Assembly (NCBI GenBank): GCA_000827265.1
Contig: KN834790.1
Coordinates: 466,935-477,305, forward strand
Origin: Collybiopsis luxurians FD-317 M1
Lineage: Eukaryota; Basidiomycota; Agaricomycetes; Agaricales; Omphalotaceae
Reading direction: 5' to 3'
DNA: 10,371 nucleotides
Shown piece by piece: positions 1 through 7,872 of this stretch (within the stretch, counting starts at the first letter, position 1; each line of letters opens with the position of its first letter). The notes below the pieces were generated by a model. That model was given only the letters and a program-made list of their open reading frames with translations. It was not told the DNA's origin and made no database searches. A program made the position numbers and the translations under genes.

Positions 1-414
1 ACAAGTTTGAGGAGGTCACTGTCAATGGAGGCAGGGAAGATGGACTTGATGATGGCCTACAAAAGATATACAAGTTAATTTGAAGAAGTGAATGAAAAAA
101 CAAAGAAATTCTTGTACCTGCCATCCCGCAACCATAGCAAAGTCCATTGAAGCAGTAATCTTCTCCGACCTGACCGACTTGAGAGATTCATTGTTATTAC
201 CAACAATAGAGCAAAACTTCTCAATATCTGCTGCACTCAATATGACTTCGGGACCAGTGAAAGTATCATAAAAGCTCAGCTCTGGCAGAGACTTGTTGTC
301 TCACACCTGACCGACAAGTTTTTTGCGGCCAAAAAATATAAGGGGAAATGCTGGAAACAATTCTTCATTTTTCCTCAAAGATTGAAATCCTTTTTCATAA
401 GAAAACTCTACCAT
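1..414 (-). pseudogene. Fatty acid synthase beta-like fragment (dehydratase region), disrupted
   Basis: Read on the minus strand, one frame runs from an ATG at 414-412 through FSYEKGFQSLRKNEELF and GRKKLVGQV. It meets TGA at 303-301, then continues in frame as DNKSLPELSFYDTFTGPEV, SAADIEKFCSIVGNNNESL and ASMDFAMVAGWQ. A 61-nt intron follows, and the next exon gives AIIKSIFPASIDSDLLKL up to the window edge. The FCSIVGN, MDFAMVAGW and FPASIDSDLLKL blocks resemble the hotdog/MaoC-like dehydratase part of the fungal FAS beta subunit, which dehydrates hydroxyacyl chains during cytosolic fatty acid synthesis. The TGA lies where I would expect Trp (V-W-D-N-K), so TGG to TGA is inferred. The ATG is probably only an internal codon; an in-frame TAA sits just before it. 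The gene could continue beyond base 1. The family call is from memory of conserved blocks. Another acyl-dehydratase protein is possible but less likely. Confidence 0.68.
57..117 (-). other. Spliceosomal intron in the FAS-like fragment
   Basis: On the minus strand the intron starts GTACAAG and ends TTTTGTAG, with a branch-like TTAAC about 20 nt before the acceptor. Removing its 61 nt joins GWQ to AIIKSIF in phase 0, restoring an uninterrupted conserved block. Length and borders are typical of filamentous fungi. The splice sites are still good, so this part of the fragment has decayed little. Confidence 0.75.
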
Positions 415-504
415 TTAACACCTGAAAAAGAAGTAAAACAATGAACTATTTATTGCAAACTAATTTCTTTGTTTTGCTTATTCAAAATGGTCCTTTTCTC
501 ACCT

Positions 505-604
505 GATTAAGCATATCTTTCTCGTAGGATAAAATTGGCCTTTCGGCCTGGATATAGATAATCTTTCACATCTGATAACTGTAATCTTGCGCACCTGTTA
601 AATT
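505..604 (-). other. Candidate upstream exon of the duplicated segment, unrecognised
   Basis: On the minus strand this part of the left arm ends at a donor-like CAG|GTGAGA, and about 80 nt further on lies an acceptor-like TTTTTCAG. The same two sites are mirrored in the right arm (about 945 and 1030). This suggests the duplicated block contains an exon, an intron and part of the next exon. In one frame the exon reads QLSDVKDYLYPGRKANF, in another ITVIRCERLSISRPK. Both meet stops (TAA) nearby and I recognise neither, so the reading frame and function are left open. Confidence 0.35.
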
Positions 605-1037
605 TTGAATTTTTCCTTTGCGAAACCAAATGCCCGCTTTTGCAGAAGCGCCAAGGAGCTGCTCAAATTTACAGATAGCATAATCTACAACATTACTGTG
701 GTAATTGTACATCAAATACTCATAGAATTGTTCCAAGCATCATCTGATAATCTCTACATTGGCATATGTTATTATTTTGTGAATCTAAGTGGCTCCTCGG
801 CGCTTCCACAAAAAGTGGGCATTTGGTTTCGCAAAGGAAAAATTCAAAATTTAACAGGCGCGCAAGATTACAGTTATCAGATGTGAAAGATTATCTATAT
901 CCAGGCCGAAAGGCCAATTTTATCCTACGAGAAAGATATGCTTAATCAGGTGAGAAAAGGACCATTTTGAATAAGCGAAACAAAGAAATTAATTTGCAAT
1001 AAATAGTTCATTGTTTTACTTCTTTTTCAGGTGTTAA

Positions 1038-1151
1038 ATGGTAGAGTTTTCTTATGAAAAAGGCTTTCAATCTTTGAGGAAAAATGAAGAATTGTTTTCA
1101 GCATTTCCCCTTATATTTTTCGGCTGCGAAAAACTTGTTGGTCAGGTGTGA
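1038..1151 (+). pseudogene. Inverted copy of the FAS-like exon (right arm)
   Basis: This stretch reads MVEFSYEKGFQSL..., ending LVGQV and then TGA at 1149-1151, and is the mirror copy of 414-301. Where the left arm gives LFPAFPLIFFGRKKLVG, this copy gives LFSAFPLIFFGCEKLVG. The changes are Pro to Ser, Arg to Cys and Lys to Glu. If the conserved form is Pro/Arg/Lys, the right arm has diverged more. The copy stops exactly at the TGA and is followed by unrelated sequence, so it cannot encode a useful product. Confidence 0.75.
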
Positions 1152-1319
1152 CAGCCTCCCAAGCCAATGCCCAAGATACCAAAACCTTTCGTGCGCTGTT
1201 TTGGACATGGGAAGCATATTCAGCCATTATTTCCAGATTTAGCGTGGAAAGTCAAGGAAGGAGAGAGCTGGGCTGTTGCAGGTAGTGGCGGTGGAGGGGA
1301 GAAGGCTATTGTGTTCAAT

Positions 1320-1420
1320 GTATGTATTGCTCGCTTGCGCTGTACTTTTACCAGCGATTTGGCGTTTTCAGTTATTGATTTTTGATCCAATTCTAGGACT
1401 TCTTTGTTTCCCTTTCGTAG
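1320..1420 (+). other. Spliceosomal intron in the ABC ATPase relic
   Basis: The donor is AAT|GTATGT and the acceptor TTTCGTAG|ACC. Removing 101 nt joins EKAIVFN to TLFGHYRISPHPPPP in phase 0, giving the continuity expected between the P-loop and the following segment of the first ABC cassette. Confidence 0.7.
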
Positions 1421-2259
1421 ACCCTCTTCGGCCACTATCGAATATCTCCGCACCCTCCTCCTCCAGGCGGTCTGTTCCCCTTTCTCCACTTGACAGGCCC
1501 CGACCCATACTCTGAAGTCTCCATCGTCTCCTTCAGACACCGGAAATGAGCCAGAGGGGAATTTTATGACTATTTAGCGCGGTACTGCGCTGTTCAAGAA
1601 GCCCAACTTACCCTCCGACAAGCCATGTTCCCAGAACCCAGAGACCATCCCGCCTCTTCAAATGCCTTATGAAGACCCTGCCAAAGACTCCGACCCTGAG
1701 CCTATAATCTAATCGATGTCGTCGGAGCAGAAAGCATTCTTCGAAGAACTAACGCAAATGGGGCTCAGGTAGTTTTTGGACCTCCCTGTGATTGCGTTGA
1801 GTAATGGACAAACGCGTTGGGCAAGGATTTTCAAGGAAATTCTGAAGAAGCCGCAACTGTTGTTGCTCGATGAGCCTCTGACGGGGCGCGACATCACGGT
1901 GCATCCGTTGCTTCTTTGTACGCTGCATGACTTGCACGTCAAGGGATCTCTGAGGGTGATCGATCATGGGATTGAGAGCCCAAAATGCATTGCATCATTT
2001 GGATTGACCACATTGCTTATGCGTAGGGGTCAAAAGTCATAACTGGGGAGAGGGTTATTGTTTCGAGAGGAGTTGACTGCGAACCCGGTCCTGGAGGCTG
2101 GACTGGTCAGCCGAAGAAACACGGACATGAAGCAGGCTCTAGTCCGTCACAAATCGGACAGATTGGGAATGATTTGAAGAGTTCATTACAGCGAACGTAG
2201 TTTAAAATGAACTTGTGTGGCAGATTCAGCAGGGTGAGCGATGGCATTTGGCTATAATG

Positions 2260-2324
2260 GTATGTAGAATACAAGCCATCCCTTATTGGTATTCACTAAA
2301 ATATCTCCTCTTCGACATACGCAG
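2260..2324 (+). other. Probable intron in second ABC cassette, with broken phase
   Basis: The donor is ATG|GTATGT and the acceptor TACGCAG|GATCC. Removing 65 nt brings GERWHLAIM next to the Walker A residues GSGKST, but the phases differ by one base: the upstream exon ends in phase 0 and the downstream exon needs one preceding G. Loss of a single G at the donor would explain this and is one of the breaks in this relic. Confidence 0.55.
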
Positions 2325-2933
2325 GATCCGGAAAATCAACCCTCCTTTCACTAATCACAGGCAATCCTACGCCCAAACTCGCTACCCGCCTTCATATCAT
2401 CTCCCGTCGATACACCGCGCGAAACTTTATAACACCTGTGACTCGTCTCCCAATCCCGGTCTCGTCTCCCTACTACCCTTCTCCGTTCCGCAATCTCGAC
2501 GCTGTCTCAGGACTCCTCGATGTCTTCCCCGATGTGCTAGCATAATTGCGTGGAATGTAATTGTTCGATGGGGAGTGGACTGGGTATGAAAGCTGATGGC
2601 GGCGGGGAGTTGAATGGAGTGGGGAGGGGAGGTTGCGAAGGCGCGATGGGAGATCAGGATGAGTGGAAGGAGGAGGAGAAGTAGGGGGTTGGAACGGGTT
2701 GGAACAGTTTGGATGGTTTGGGACCGGAGGGACTGTACGAGCTCGGGTACTAGTTCGGCGGGCGCATAGCATAGGTCACAGTAGCCCAACAGAGAACGGT
2801 CCTGCTCAAGCGTGCTTTAGTCGGTCGTGCGCCGTTGATTCTGTTGGATGAGGTTTGGAGTGGGATGGATGAGATAATGGTGAATGATCTCGTCGATCTC
2901 CTCTTTCCATCAACGCCTCCCTTTCAGAGCTGA

Positions 2934-3285
2934 GCACGAGTTTTTGCCTGTATCAAAATAGTCAAAATCACAATCTTGATGAGTAGTACTTGAAAAATAC
3001 ACACCTTTATCTCCGCGACCAGCTCCTGCCTACTCTCCTACTACGCCTATTCGCTCTGGGGATATTTTGGTTGGAGCAGGGGAAGGGGGAACATGTTGAT
3101 GTCAAGTTTTTATCCGAATGGGTTCGATTCGACTTGGATAACTCTTACAAAGAGAAAAATGGAAGGTTTATGGTGTCTCGTCTGTGTTTCTACAATGAAC
3201 GGATGAGTCAAATCACTTGGAAATATCCAACCAACGGTGAATAATAGAAGAACTTACTATTACTCTGACAAAGAGGCCGAGCATA
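2934..3285. other. Spacer, no recognisable gene
   Basis: An open stretch at 2990-3244 (plus) translates to 84 codons starting from a TTG, but I recognise no motif and it has no conventional ATG start. It may hold the degraded 3' end of the ABC ATPase relic or flanking sequence of the gag element. No tRNA, repeat or regulatory element was identified. Confidence 0.4.
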
Positions 3286-4677
3286 TTAACAACTCGGAAG
3301 CAAAGGTCCAAACGTATAAGCTCCTGCAAAGCTTGTAGTTGAGGAGATGAGGTTATCTAGCTGGTCATCACATAGTCCTGGAGGCTTAGAGTCGGTTAAT
3401 TGGGGCCAGCAACTGCCAATTGCTCTATTAAGCCCAAAGTCACACTCGACTAAGGAAGTTGAAAGGAAGGCAAGCAGCCAAGTTTTACACTTTTCCTGGT
3501 GTTGTTTTTGACGCTCAGATTGAATGACTAGCTTCTTCAGTGTAGGAAGCAGGCAAGAAAGATGCTTTCTCCACCAACCTACAAGATTAAAGTGTGGGTT
3601 TTGCAGCGTCTCAATTGGAATCTGCTCGCTACTGACTGAATTTTCTTTGTCAATGAAGTAATAGTGTACCTCTCCATGTTGAGATTCAACATGGTAAGTC
3701 TAGAGATGTTCATGTGGCTCAAATGTGCCTTGCAGACCAAGACCCTTAGGATATGCAGGGATACCACAGGTTAGAACAAATTTCATTCCATCGGCAAACA
3801 CATTGCCAATCTCCCTTGCCTTATCCCAGGCCTTATGGTCAAATGGCAAATTTAATAGCATTGCACATTTCTTAGCATACCAAGCTCCGAGTTTAAACTT
3901 CGGTTGGAGAAGTAACTCTTTCGGAATCTGCAGTTCACCATATATTGATTCTGCCTCGCAGTCAGTAATGTAATAGGTACTTTCGTTGAGTTTATTAACC
4001 ACAAATCTGTATGAAGTTTCAGCACCCCAGCAATCTCCATCGCCGGGATAAGGTGTGTCATGGTTCAGCGCAAATTGAGCTACCATACTAATCACATTGT
4101 CGATACTGCTAGGCCACCAACCAGGTTTGACCTTGTGATGAAGCATAAAGTCTGAGAACAGTGTTTCTGGGTAACCAAATATGTCCTTTGCGTGTGACAC
4201 ATAAGTGGTGATAGGTTCACCATTTTCATTGTATTCAACACCAATGAAATCATTGAGGTTGAGCTGATTGATCCCAGGGTCCGATTCATTTCCCTGGTCC
4301 TCGCCCTCCGGATCGGACACTGCATGTTCACAACCCAAGCCAGAGCTAAGTCCGGTACTCGAGTGGGCATTGCTATCCTCACTGTCCAAATCCACATATG
4401 GGGCATTGGCAGGTGAGCTGGTCGAGTTACTTGTGCAACTCACAGCAGTTGAGTTGGACTCAGACACATATTCAAAGCCCGAGATTTCAGATATAGCATC
4501 AGCCAGTGAATTAGAACCCAGCAAAATCATATTCAGCATGATTCCATCTGTCGGTTCTGTCATTTCTGCCAGCTGCTGCAATGAATCAGCTGTATTATCT
4601 CTCAATGGATAATGCATTGCATGAGCAGAAATGCCAGGTGGGCCTTTGTTCGACGATTTGAATGTATTCTTATCAGG

Positions 4678-4719
4678 ACAATTTCTTGTGAAGTGACCAG
4701 TGCCTCCACAGGTGTAACA
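4678..4719 (-). other. Gag zinc knuckle (CCHC)
   Basis: On the minus strand the peptide CYTCGGTGHFTRNC fits the retroviral-type zinc knuckle C-x2-C-x4-H-x4-C exactly. This motif binds one zinc ion and element RNA in Gag nucleocapsid regions. It lies just downstream of the in-frame TGA at 4767-4765, so a Gag translated from the natural start would stop before reaching it. Confidence 0.93.
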
Positions 4720-5088
4720 ATGACCTTTGGCATCATACTGAGCTTTCTCAGCATCGGTAAGCCTTCATGGAGCATTCATCTGACTAGGCTTATGCCCTCC
4801 ATTCACATTTTTCTTTTGGGAATAACTTTGGCTCTGACCGTTGTCACGGCTAGGTCCAGATCTACCACGATTATCATCCTTTCGATATGGTTGTTTATGT
4901 TTCCAATCAGATCTAGTTTTCCTTGGCTGATTATTAGAGTACAAATTACTAGCATTAGAGCTATGATTGCCATTAGAACTTGAAGATTTCTGCTTGCCCT
5001 TCAAGCCTAATTCATCATCAAGATCAGCCATTTCAACCAATTTGGCTTCTCTGGCAATTTGCTTCCAACTGTTCACTTCCTTGTTCAG

Positions 5089-5540
5089 TCAGGCACAATA
5101 CAGCTCACGGCGCATGGGACAATTGAATCCATCCCATAGTTTGATTATACGCTCATGCTTACTCGTGGTTCTAACCATGCCATAGAGTTGTTCTAGCTCA
5201 TAGACATATTCAGAAATGGAACGATTGTTTTGGTAACAACACTTTATCTTGTCACACTGTTGACTTTGATAGTTTAATGGAAAGCAATAGTTAAACAATC
5301 CCTGGAAGAACTTTTTCAATGTCCATTCTTCGTGATTCTTAGATACTTTCTGAGTGAAGTATGAGTGTGCTTTTCCCTCAAGGTAATGAGAAATCAAGAA
5401 TACTTGTTCACTCTTAGGTACGTGACCTTCTTTACAATACTGTGTACTCTCGAGCATGAAGTGATGATATGCTTCTGCATCAGGAGAGCCATTGTAGTTT
5501 GTAGGTGGTATAGGTTTAATCAAACATTTAGCCTTCTTCT
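5089..5540 (-). other. Gag capsid region (Retrotrans_gag-like)
   Basis: This uninterrupted stretch gives about 145 codons with the usual Gag landmarks: KPIPPTNYNGSPDAEAY, then FLISHYLEGKAHSYF, WTLKKFFQGLFNYCFP, YQSQQCDKIKCCYQN and ERIIKLWDGF. These match the order in the Ty3/gypsy capsid family. It ends at TGA (5091-5089); the same frame then continues LNKEVNSWKQIAREAKLVE, normally part of the same protein. Confidence 0.85.
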
Positions 5541-5639
5541 GCTTGCATTTTTTATCTTTATGTCTAGCAGAACAAGAATGACTCTGCCTTTTGGAGTGAT
5601 GTCAGCTATGTCAATGCCTTTGATGACTCCAGCCTTCCG

Positions 5640-5860
5640 AATCTGATGAGTCCAAAGACTTGGAAGAAGATGATCCAGAGGAATCTGGTTTCAACAAGTT
5701 GCTTCTGTCTTCGCTTTCAGATGAGCTCACACCCTCTGAATCACTTTCTGAGTTGCTCACTGAGTCAGAGGATGATTCATCCTCAGAGGAACTCAGAGAC
5801 CCAGACCCAGATTCATCCGATGAAGATGAACTACTGGAGTCACTAGAGTCAGAAGGAACA
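5640..5860 (-). other. Low-complexity Ser/Asp/Glu tract in Gag
   Basis: On the minus strand the translation is dominated by Ser, Asp and Glu (for example DSSDSSSSSSSDESGSGS and ESDSEGVSSSESEDRS). It forms an acidic disordered linker between the Lys-rich N-terminal part and the capsid. Such linkers are usual in this Gag class. The plus-strand open frames here are shadows of it. Confidence 0.8.
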
Positions 5861-6825
5861 GGTGCATGTTTCTTTCCTTTAGTGGACTGTTTCTTTGACT
5901 TCCTAGATCTGTTCTTCAGTGATTTCACTAAAAAGCTATCACCTGGGAGTTGATCTACCGGCTGCATGGAGAGCCGATTGTCCGATGGTTCTGCAGAATG
6001 GCCCTTCACTGCTTTAGCAAGTTTTTCTGCTTGTCAAGCGGAAATTGTTCGGACACCTTTGGACTTAGGCAACTTGGCATGTTTCGTGATCTTCATCTTT
6101 GTGGATTTCTTATGTTTCTTATCAACAATTTGTTTGTCATTAGACAAAGATTCTGCAGCTTCAGCTTCAGCCCCCTCAGCTTTAGCTGCTTTACATTTCT
6201 TCAAGCCACTGGCCTTATGGCTCTTAGAGACTTTGCTTGAAACCTCATGTTCAGAGGCTTCAATTTGTTGAACAGGTTCCTGACATTTGTCAGTTGCATG
6301 ATTGTTTTCTACATCACGTATAGCATTCCAGTTTGCGAGAGCCTCCTTCTGGGCCTCAACATTCAGTTCCTTATCACTGATATCATGATTATTATCAACA
6401 AATTTCCCTTTGGCAACATACGATGATGGGCCAGGTGTGGGTTGAGGGGAAGCAGGCCTGTTCTCGGTCCTCTGCTTTCTATTAACCATTTTGTTGCACT
6501 TATGAATGGCTTCCCTCTGTGCCGAAGTTAAATTATTCTCAGCGGCTTGAACCATAGAAACTTGCTCCTCAGTGAGCTTGCTTGGTTTAAATTGGCCTTT
6601 GTATCTTAGGTCCCTAATATTATCTAGACTTTTAGTCTTATGACGATGTTGAACCTTAATCCAAGGATGCCCATTTTCATCCTCAGGCTCAGATGTACTG
6701 GATACAGCAGGATCATTATCGACTATATTACCTGTAGAATAATAACCTTCTGCAGTAGTACTGTCTACGTTATTGACATTGTCAACTGTAGTAGTAACCC
6801 CAGCCTCTACATTAGAGGATGGGAG

Positions 6826-7053
6826 CTGTATTGTGAATTATGGGTTAAGAGTGGGTACAAAATGACAAAGGGACTTGTTAGTGTTGGCTCTTCTTGGAGC
6901 CTTATATACCTAAGTACATAGTATCTAGAATGTTCTATGAAATACTACAAGTTACTGGGTGATTAGTAATGAACCTATATGCAGTGCATCTACTATGTAC
7001 CGCATCAGCGCATACCACTATTGGTACATTGCGGATCTTCCAGATGCATGATG
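6826..7053 (-). other. Stop-rich 228-bp segment splitting gag: intron or inserted remnant
   Basis: Between the first gag block (ends VQLVVDQ then TGA at 7056-7054) and the second (starting LPSSNVEAGVTTTV near 6825) the shared frame has many stops of all three kinds. The inner border on the minus strand is acceptor-like (TTCACAATACAG). Several GTAC donors lie near 7030-6990, so an intron is possible. It also carries TATATAAG (6908-6901) followed by a perfect hairpin, which would suit a promoter or LTR remnant. Length is a multiple of three, so the frame is unchanged. Confidence 0.4.
6886..6908 (-). promoter_or_regulatory. TATA-like box followed by a small hairpin
   Basis: On the minus strand TATATAAG (6908-6901) is followed directly by GGCTC-CAAGAA-GAGCC (6901-6886), a perfect 5-bp inverted repeat. 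The second gag block starts about 60 nt downstream. The arrangement resembles a core promoter in an LTR, but no LTR ends were identified. Confidence 0.3.
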
Positions 7054-7275
7054 TCATTGATCCACAACAAGCTGCACCTCAGCCGACCTTGGCTGGGATG
7101 AGCTTCGAGATACAGCGGCTGCATAGGAAATCCTAGCACCGGTCTCATTGGGAGCATCGCTCCTATTGCTGTTGGCATTACTGTTGGGATTCGGAGCTCC
7201 CACACATTGAGGGATTCGGCTCCAGAAGTTATACCAATTACTGAGTGTGTTGTTATCATTGGATTGAGTAGACAT

Positions 7276-7690
7276 GTTGTTGAGAGTGAGAGTGTGCAGT
7301 CAATGATGGAATTCTCAGATGATCAGCCTGAGGGGATCCAGAGCAATGACTACGAGAAAGTTTTGAGAAGAGAGTTTAGTCGCTGGACTGTCAAAAATAT
7401 GTGACAATGTGAGATGTGAGTCACACGAAGAGTACTCAAGAAAGACAGGGATAGAGACTGAATTCCAGAGGACTCTCAAACTATCTACGCACAACAGTAT
7501 ATAAGGGTACGGAGTCCAGATAAATATGATAAGGATGAAACAGATGGGTGGAGCTAAGTACCAACGGATCGTAGTCTGGTTTGCTACATGTCAGTGTCAA
7601 TAAAACTTTCTGGTAAATTAGATGCTCATTGCAGTTCTCATCCATTTTCTTGCTGGCCGACATTTGAACTGACCTATTTCGTTCTTATAT
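7276..7690 (-). other. Upstream region of gag (5' leader or LTR remnant)
   Basis: On the minus strand the gag ATG (7275) follows a pyrimidine/AC-rich leader ending CTCAACAACATG, a favourable start context. A TATA-like sequence lies at 7497-7506; read on the plus strand it is GTATATAAGG, which fits a TATA box better in that direction. No second LTR copy lies in the window, no convincing primer-binding site was found, and LTR borders cannot be set. Confidence 0.35.
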
Positions 7691-7872
7691 GTGGAATTAT
7701 CCCATTGCGTGGTAGCCGTAAAACGTAACTCGACTTCATCTATCATGGGGAGATTCTCAACTTTTCATTGTTTTCCTTTATACCTCTGCGACGCCATATC
7801 TTGCGTGGCTTATTACCACAAATCTTCCTTGCTAAACAGAGGTCCAAGGAAAAAGACCAAAATAAACCCAAT

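Larger units (their letters stand above)
301..1151. repeat. Large inverted duplication (hairpin), arms about 360 bp, spacer 132 bp
   Basis: The left arm (301-659) and right arm (792-1151) are reverse complements with about ten substitutions over the outer 345 bp and one single-base length difference near the inner end (four versus five T). That is roughly 97% identity by hand alignment. The inner 20 bp are more diverged but still align (GAAGCGCC.AGGAGC). The spacer 660-791 shows only weak further symmetry. The left arm carries the upstream part of the FAS-like fragment, so the right arm is a second, inverted copy of it. The outer edge of both arms is the same TGA codon (303-301 and 1149-1151). 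Beyond it the left flank continues the FAS-like reading frame, whereas the right flank enters an ABC ATPase relic. No flanking target-site duplication was found, so this looks like an inverted segmental duplication rather than a transposon with terminal repeats. Confidence 0.93.
1153..2933 (+). pseudogene. Double ABC ATPase (ModF/YDR061W-like), decayed
   Basis: The first half-domain opens with FGHGKHIQPLFPDLAW and KEGESWAVAGSGGGGEK (P-loop position, 1281-1304). After an intron it reads TLFGHYRISPHPPPPGGLF and SEVSIVSFRHRK, then TGA at 1547-1549, then GEFYDYLARYCAVQEA. In a shifted frame come the signature LSNGQ (1797-1811), Walker B LLLLDEP (1857-1877) and TGRDITVHPLLL. The second half-domain shows WQIQQGERWHL (2218-2250), Walker A GSGKSTLLSLITG (from 2325), GWNSLDGLGPEGLYELG, TAG at 2751 and 2772, then VAQQRTVLLKRALVGRAP and LILLDEVWSGMDE (Walker B about 2835-2852). 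Two soluble ABC cassettes without membrane spans fit the ModF-like class; the physiological substrate is unknown. Several stops and frame changes make this a pseudogene. Its 5' end abuts the inverted repeat and no start codon can be fixed; ATG at 1167 is in frame. Confidence 0.82.
3286..7275 (-). pseudogene. gag: Ty3/gypsy-type retrotransposon gag region, multiply stopped, no pol
   Basis: Minus-strand reading starts at ATG 7275-7273 (MSTQSNDNNTLSNWYNFW, later GARISYAAAVSRSSSQPRS). After a 228-bp interruption it resumes near 6825 and runs in the same frame to TAA at 3288-3286. In order: a Lys/Glu-rich linker with KLTEEQVSMVQAAENNLT; an acidic Ser/Asp/Glu tract; a Gag capsid part beginning LIKPIPPTNYNGSPDAEAY and containing FFQGLFNYCFPLNYQ; a zinc knuckle; and a long C-terminal region with FADGMKFVLTCGIPAYPKG and NPHFNLVGWWRK. 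Gag coats the element RNA and forms cytoplasmic particles; order and motifs fit Agaricomycete gypsy Gag. In-frame stops are TGA at 6036-6034, 5613-5611, 5604-5602, 5091-5089 and 4767-4765, and TAG at 3702-3700. No protease, reverse transcriptase, RNase H or integrase follows, so the element is 3' truncated and dead. Confidence 0.88.

Noticed and set aside
605..886. Plus-strand open frame of 93 codons
   Set aside because: It runs from one hairpin arm through the spacer into the other arm, starts at a non-ATG codon and has no motif; it is a by-product of the palindrome.
301..1151. A transposon with long terminal inverted repeats (the arms as TIRs)
   Set aside because: The arms carry FAS-like coding sequence that continues in frame outside the left arm, there is no flanking target duplication, and the 132-bp spacer encodes nothing recognisable.
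1220..1540. Minus-strand open frame of 106 codons
   Set aside because: It is opposite the ABC ATPase relic, whose plus-strand frame has family motifs and a sensible intron; the minus frame has none.
2427..2789. Minus-strand open frames rich in Pro, Arg and Ser
   Set aside because: They overlap the second ABC cassette on the opposite strand and owe their length to GC-rich, stop-poor sequence.
4268..4983. Plus-strand open frames at 4268-4612 and 4612-4983
   Set aside because: They are antisense to clear Gag coding sequence with a zinc knuckle and mirror its Ser/Asp-rich composition.
3700..6036. TGA recoding (readthrough as an amino acid) in gag
   Set aside because: No fungal nuclear code of this kind is expected, one of the stops is TAG, and all stops fit C-to-T decay. 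The ABC and SET relics also have frameshifts, so decay is the simpler reading.
7320..7345. Possible primer-binding site (TGGATCCCCTCAGG on the minus strand) near gag
   Set aside because: The implied tRNA 3' end has an unusual discriminator base, I could not match it to a known tRNA, and no LTR end lies next to it.
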